Assembly (NCBI RefSeq): GCF_001675045.1 | Contig: NZ_LYPA01000046.1 | Span: 91,678 to 155,677, forward strand | Direction: 5' to 3' | DNA length: 64,000 nucleotides | DNA from: Paenibacillus oryzae | Lineage (GTDB): Bacteria; Bacillota; Bacilli; Paenibacillales; Paenibacillaceae | Part shown: positions 62,201-64,000 of the stretch, one piece after another | Numbering within the stretch: position 1 is the first letter of the stretch | Layout: the number at the start of each line of letters is the position of its first letter | Notes under the pieces: model-generated | Databases searched by the model: none | Told to the model about the DNA's origin: nothing | What the model saw: only the letters and a program-made list of their open reading frames with translations | Program-made: the position numbers and the translations under genes

Positions 62201-62641
62201 CAGCCTGACATTGGCGCAATCAGCGGAATCCGAGGAACGTCCAAGACAGATCGTGATCCAATCGGCGTTGCCAGCGAAATCGCCAAGGTTGGCTCAGCCG
62301 TCAGCTCCAATGGAGAGAAGCCTGGCTCGTTCCATAGCTGGATTAACGTAACGGGGAAGCAGGTTGTGCTGGATACGGTCAAACCTGCGGAGGACGGCTC
62401 CGGCATTGTGCTGAGATTGTACGAATCCGGAGGCGGCCGGGCGGAAACGGTAATTGCCCTGTCCAGCCATTTACTTGCCGGAGAGGATCGCTTTGCCGCG
62501 TCACAGGTTAATGTGCTGGAGGATTGGCAATCCGATTTGCCGATGGAGGGTCAAACGCTGAGGCTTTCCTTCAAGCCTTTTGAGATCAAAAGCATCAAAC
62601 TGACAACATCCGCGATGGCGGGAAAGGGAGAACAAGCATGA
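59264..62641 (+). CDS. GH38 alpha-mannosidase
   Basis: The 1125-residue protein has the GH38 metal site (GQSHIDIAWLWP, His/Asp about 244-246), the nucleophile Asp in WLPDTFGY (about 357), the later QFHDIIPGTS motif and large C-terminal beta domains. It removes alpha-linked mannose from imported oligosaccharides with a divalent metal. The TTG start at 59264 overlaps the GH3 stop and has GGGAGG nine bases upstream. A low-complexity Val/Pro/Cys insertion (HPVCPVRPVQP near residue 970) and a disordered-looking stretch after it interrupt the C-terminal part. Confidence 0.94.
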   Translation: MKAFQRFARWLEKQQWRQQLPLSRWHVKKLRYADPGVYENLTEDWSLTNVSNLADGHGTTYMLRQQVVVPEGWQPGEAAITYHGGGEGLLRLNGEPYHGLDANHWFVALPAGCRAGDELLLEIELYDPIPEPVDPLNGQSKQKPPINGISLSLVQVNQHVYRLFHTVLAVQEAAALLPEGNLQKTRLEAALKDTIARVYEPGGDAVAEPAYLVQAEADLRKAAELAGQAAGCNGFMHMVGQSHIDIAWLWPIKETVRKVSRTFSTVLALMERYPDFRYSQSQPILYAFVKEYYPGLYERIKQRIAEGRWELVGGMWVEPDLNMPSGESLVRQMLAGQRFYEKEFGKRSSIEWLPDTFGYCASLPQLLKGAGVDYFMTTKLGWNDTNPFPYTLFNWVGIDGSRILAYQNHGVNEHTRPRELQEHWASFGEKDKHEELMLLYGHGDGGGGVTHEMLEYMERSALAAGQPKAEYSTAKRFFDGVDASGAKLPEWHGDLYLELHRGTYTTHARNKRSNRLAEGLYRAAELWLSLSGGRDRLAFDEARERLEQGWKLILLNQFHDIIPGTSIPEIYVTSAAHYEKIMTLGNEALKLAMGMMAERLDTSGEGRAFVVFNSLGWEREGRVSLPFQPGMEELEAFGEDGSRLCMQLEPAVKQGEAASLSVMAGAVPAFGCKTIWLRERSAGETGESLAKGNKLIPSLAPVQESVTISLEYPTVLLELETDYYSIRLNENGQISRLYDKQCSRELVPDGRCGNELQLFHDTPELWDAWDIAKDYEDRPAGAQVLRDWRLLEQSGDRIIVELEWELGSSLIRQQMVVPLHERRLEFRTFADWRENHKLLKVAFPLAMNAAKATYEIPFGALERPTHRNTSWEQAQFEVCGHRWADLSEHGYGVSLLNDCKYGYDIKDSVMRLSLLRAPSWPDAAADRGEHFFTYALYPHEGGWQQAGTVREAAMLNEPLRIYDAGRQAEVHPVCPVRPVQPDIGAISGIRGTSKTDRDPIGVASEIAKVGSAVSSNGEKPGSFHSWINVTGKQVVLDTVKPAEDGSGIVLRLYESGGGRAETVIALSSHLLAGEDRFAASQVNVLEDWQSDLPMEGQTLRLSFKPFEIKSIKLTTSAMAGKGEQA

Positions 62642-63681
62642 GTACAAGCAAGAATACAAGCATAAAAATTACAAGACATCCTGACAATCCGATCGTTGTG
62701 CCGGGCGGCTACGACTGGCGCAAGGTAACCGTTTTTAATCCCGCCGTTATTATAGATAATGACAAATTTTATATGATTGAGCGCACGGCGGAATCGTTGA
62801 CTCCGTGCAAAAATTTCCTTGGCCTGCTGGAAAGCGACGACGGCGTTCATTTCACCCATGTCAAGGATGAGCCAATCGTAACGCCCGACATGCTGGGTTT
62901 TCCTTACGGAAGCGTTCAGGACCCGCGGCTGGTCAAAATTGACGGAACGTTCTACATGAACTACGCGCTGCGTCCTTGCGCCATGAGCTATTATCCGACT
63001 GGTGCGGGCGTACCCGCCCGTTCCATTCCGGAATATCCGGACGGCTGGGGCGAGGAGGAGGGGCATTGGCTGACGCGTTCCTCTATTCTCAAATCGCAAA
63101 ATCTGGTGGATTGGGAGTTTGTTGCCGATACGACGCCGCTGGACATCAATGACCGCGACAATATTTTGTTCCCGGAAAAAATCAACGGAAAGTTTGTGCT
63201 GCTGCGCCGTCCCGAGGAATATACCGGTGAGCAATACGGCACGGAAAAAGCGGCGGTATGGATTACGTATTCCGATGATTTGATCAACTGGGAAGAACCC
63301 AAGCTTCTTTTTAAAGGCGAAAATCCGGCGTGGGAATCCCGCAAAATCGGAGGCTCGACGCCGCCGGTCAAAACGGACAAGGGCTGGCTGGTGCTGTATC
63401 ACGGGGTAGACGAAAATATCGTTTATCGCGTCGGAGCCGTGCTGCTGGACCTGGAAAATCCGGAAAAAATCATTGCGCGCACGCACAACTTCATTATGGA
63501 GCCGGAAACCTATTACGAAAAATTCGGCTTCCAGCTTCCTAACGTTATTTTCCCGACGGGCAATGTCGTGAAGGACGGCCTGCTCTACATCTATTATGGC
63601 GTAACGGATACGGCGATTGCGCTGGCAACCGTTCCGGTGGACGATTTAGTTCAGCATATTTTGAACGAGTCTGCGCAATAA
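62638..63681 (+). CDS. GH130 family beta-mannoside phosphorylase-like enzyme
   Basis: The 347-residue protein has the five-bladed GH130 signature: NPIVVPGG, VFNPAVI, DPRLVKIDGTFYMNY, KIGGSTPPVKTDKGWLVLYHGV and DTAIALATV. GH130 enzymes phosphorolyse or hydrolyse beta-linked mannosides such as mannosyl-GlcNAc. It overlaps the GH38 gene (ATGA) and ends the operon. With GH125 and GH38 it suggests breakdown of N-glycan cores to mannose-1-phosphate and GlcNAc. The choice between phosphorylase and hydrolase is not decided from sequence here. Confidence 0.92.
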   Translation: MSTSKNTSIKITRHPDNPIVVPGGYDWRKVTVFNPAVIIDNDKFYMIERTAESLTPCKNFLGLLESDDGVHFTHVKDEPIVTPDMLGFPYGSVQDPRLVKIDGTFYMNYALRPCAMSYYPTGAGVPARSIPEYPDGWGEEEGHWLTRSSILKSQNLVDWEFVADTTPLDINDRDNILFPEKINGKFVLLRRPEEYTGEQYGTEKAAVWITYSDDLINWEEPKLLFKGENPAWESRKIGGSTPPVKTDKGWLVLYHGVDENIVYRVGAVLLDLENPEKIIARTHNFIMEPETYYEKFGFQLPNVIFPTGNVVKDGLLYIYYGVTDTAIALATVPVDDLVQHILNESAQ

Positions 63682-63788
63682 AGCGAAAATAAGGGGACTG
63701 TACGAAAAGTCTGTCTGTTACGGTGAATACTGATACAGCAAAGCCTGTACCTGCTGGAAAAGGGTGTCTTGGAAGCTCAAACATTTTT

Positions 63789-63832
63789 GTCCGCTTTTTT
63801 TTGATCCTATTTTTTAGTGGATAAAAGCGGAC
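63789..63832. terminator. Hairpin after the mannoside operon
   Basis: GTCCGCTTTT (63789-63798) pairs with AAAAGCGGAC (63823-63832), extended by T and A runs on the outside, about 105 bases after the GH130 stop. It could terminate in either direction. Confidence 0.6.
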
Positions 63833-63931
63833 AAAAAAACTCGCCCTCAAGACGCCCTTTCCCCTCCGGTTCTCTTTGCTGAATCATTGTTCGTTCCGCT
63901 GGACTTTTTGGACATCCCCTTCGTATTATTA

Positions 63932-63965
63932 GGCCAGCCAGATATTACTGGTTGGTCTTTTTTTA
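63932..63965 (+). terminator. Terminator near the right edge
   Basis: GGCCAGCC (63932-63939) pairs, with two G-T pairs, with GGTTGGTC (63950-63957) and is followed by a run of T. No gene is supported between 63682 and the window end. Confidence 0.6.
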
Positions 63966-64000
63966 TGGTCATTCTATGATGGCGGTAGCCGGGAGAACGT

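Overview
The window looks like a chromosomal segment of a Paenibacillus-type Firmicute. The signs are strong AGGAGG-like ribosome binding sites with frequent TTG/GTG starts, an S-layer-homology protein, lipoprotein sugar-binding proteins, YesM/YesN two-component systems, LplABC-type sugar importers, CcpA-like boxes and a large glycoside hydrolase locus. No rRNA, tRNA, phage or conventional IS transposase gene was seen.

Layout. 1-7170: the end of a winged-helix regulator, a MurA paralogue with Asp in place of the catalytic Cys, a YcaQ-type DNA glycosylase, a zinc-ribbon protein, an acetyltransferase, a sugar-isomerase-like protein, a membrane-anchored hydrolase and a hypothetical. 7250-7845: an array of nine palindromes at exact 52-bp pitch. 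7895-18519: a sugar sensing and uptake module, with a histidine kinase, an AraC-type response regulator and a sensor-like binding protein divergent from a galactofuranose-type importer (YtfQ, YtfR, YtfT, YjfF) and a second YtfQ. 18525-19680: tandem copies of a structured MITE-like element whose arms covary. 19686-27081: two two-component systems, an SLH protein and a CPBP protease. 27167-28909: an Lsa-like ABC-F resistance gene behind a readable transcription attenuator with a start-stop upstream ORF. 28997-42959: four regulator-plus-target units (TetR/ABC, TetR/dehydrogenase, GntR/ABC, TetR/ABC). 42960-46281: repeat-rich DNA with two unknown genes. 46282-51451: two ABC exporter half-transporters, each with an N-terminal sensor-like region and zinc ribbon, flanking a DUF1854 protein. 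51620-63681: a mannose/N-glycan catabolic locus (GH125, LplBC-type permeases, binding lipoprotein, GH3, GH38, GH130).

How the parts fit. The 7.9-18.5 kb module probably senses an extracellular sugar through the extra binding protein and kinase, then activates the importer, with catabolite repression suggested by a cre-like box at the importer -10. The 51.6-63.7 kb locus would import mannose-containing oligosaccharides and trim them with alpha- and beta-mannoside-active enzymes. The ABC-F leader supports induction by ribosome stalling. Intergenic DNA carries several palindromic repeat families. Two of them show a constraint visible in this window: compensatory changes in the 18.5-19.4 kb array, and an identical 51-61-51 palindrome spacing at two loci 39 kb apart.
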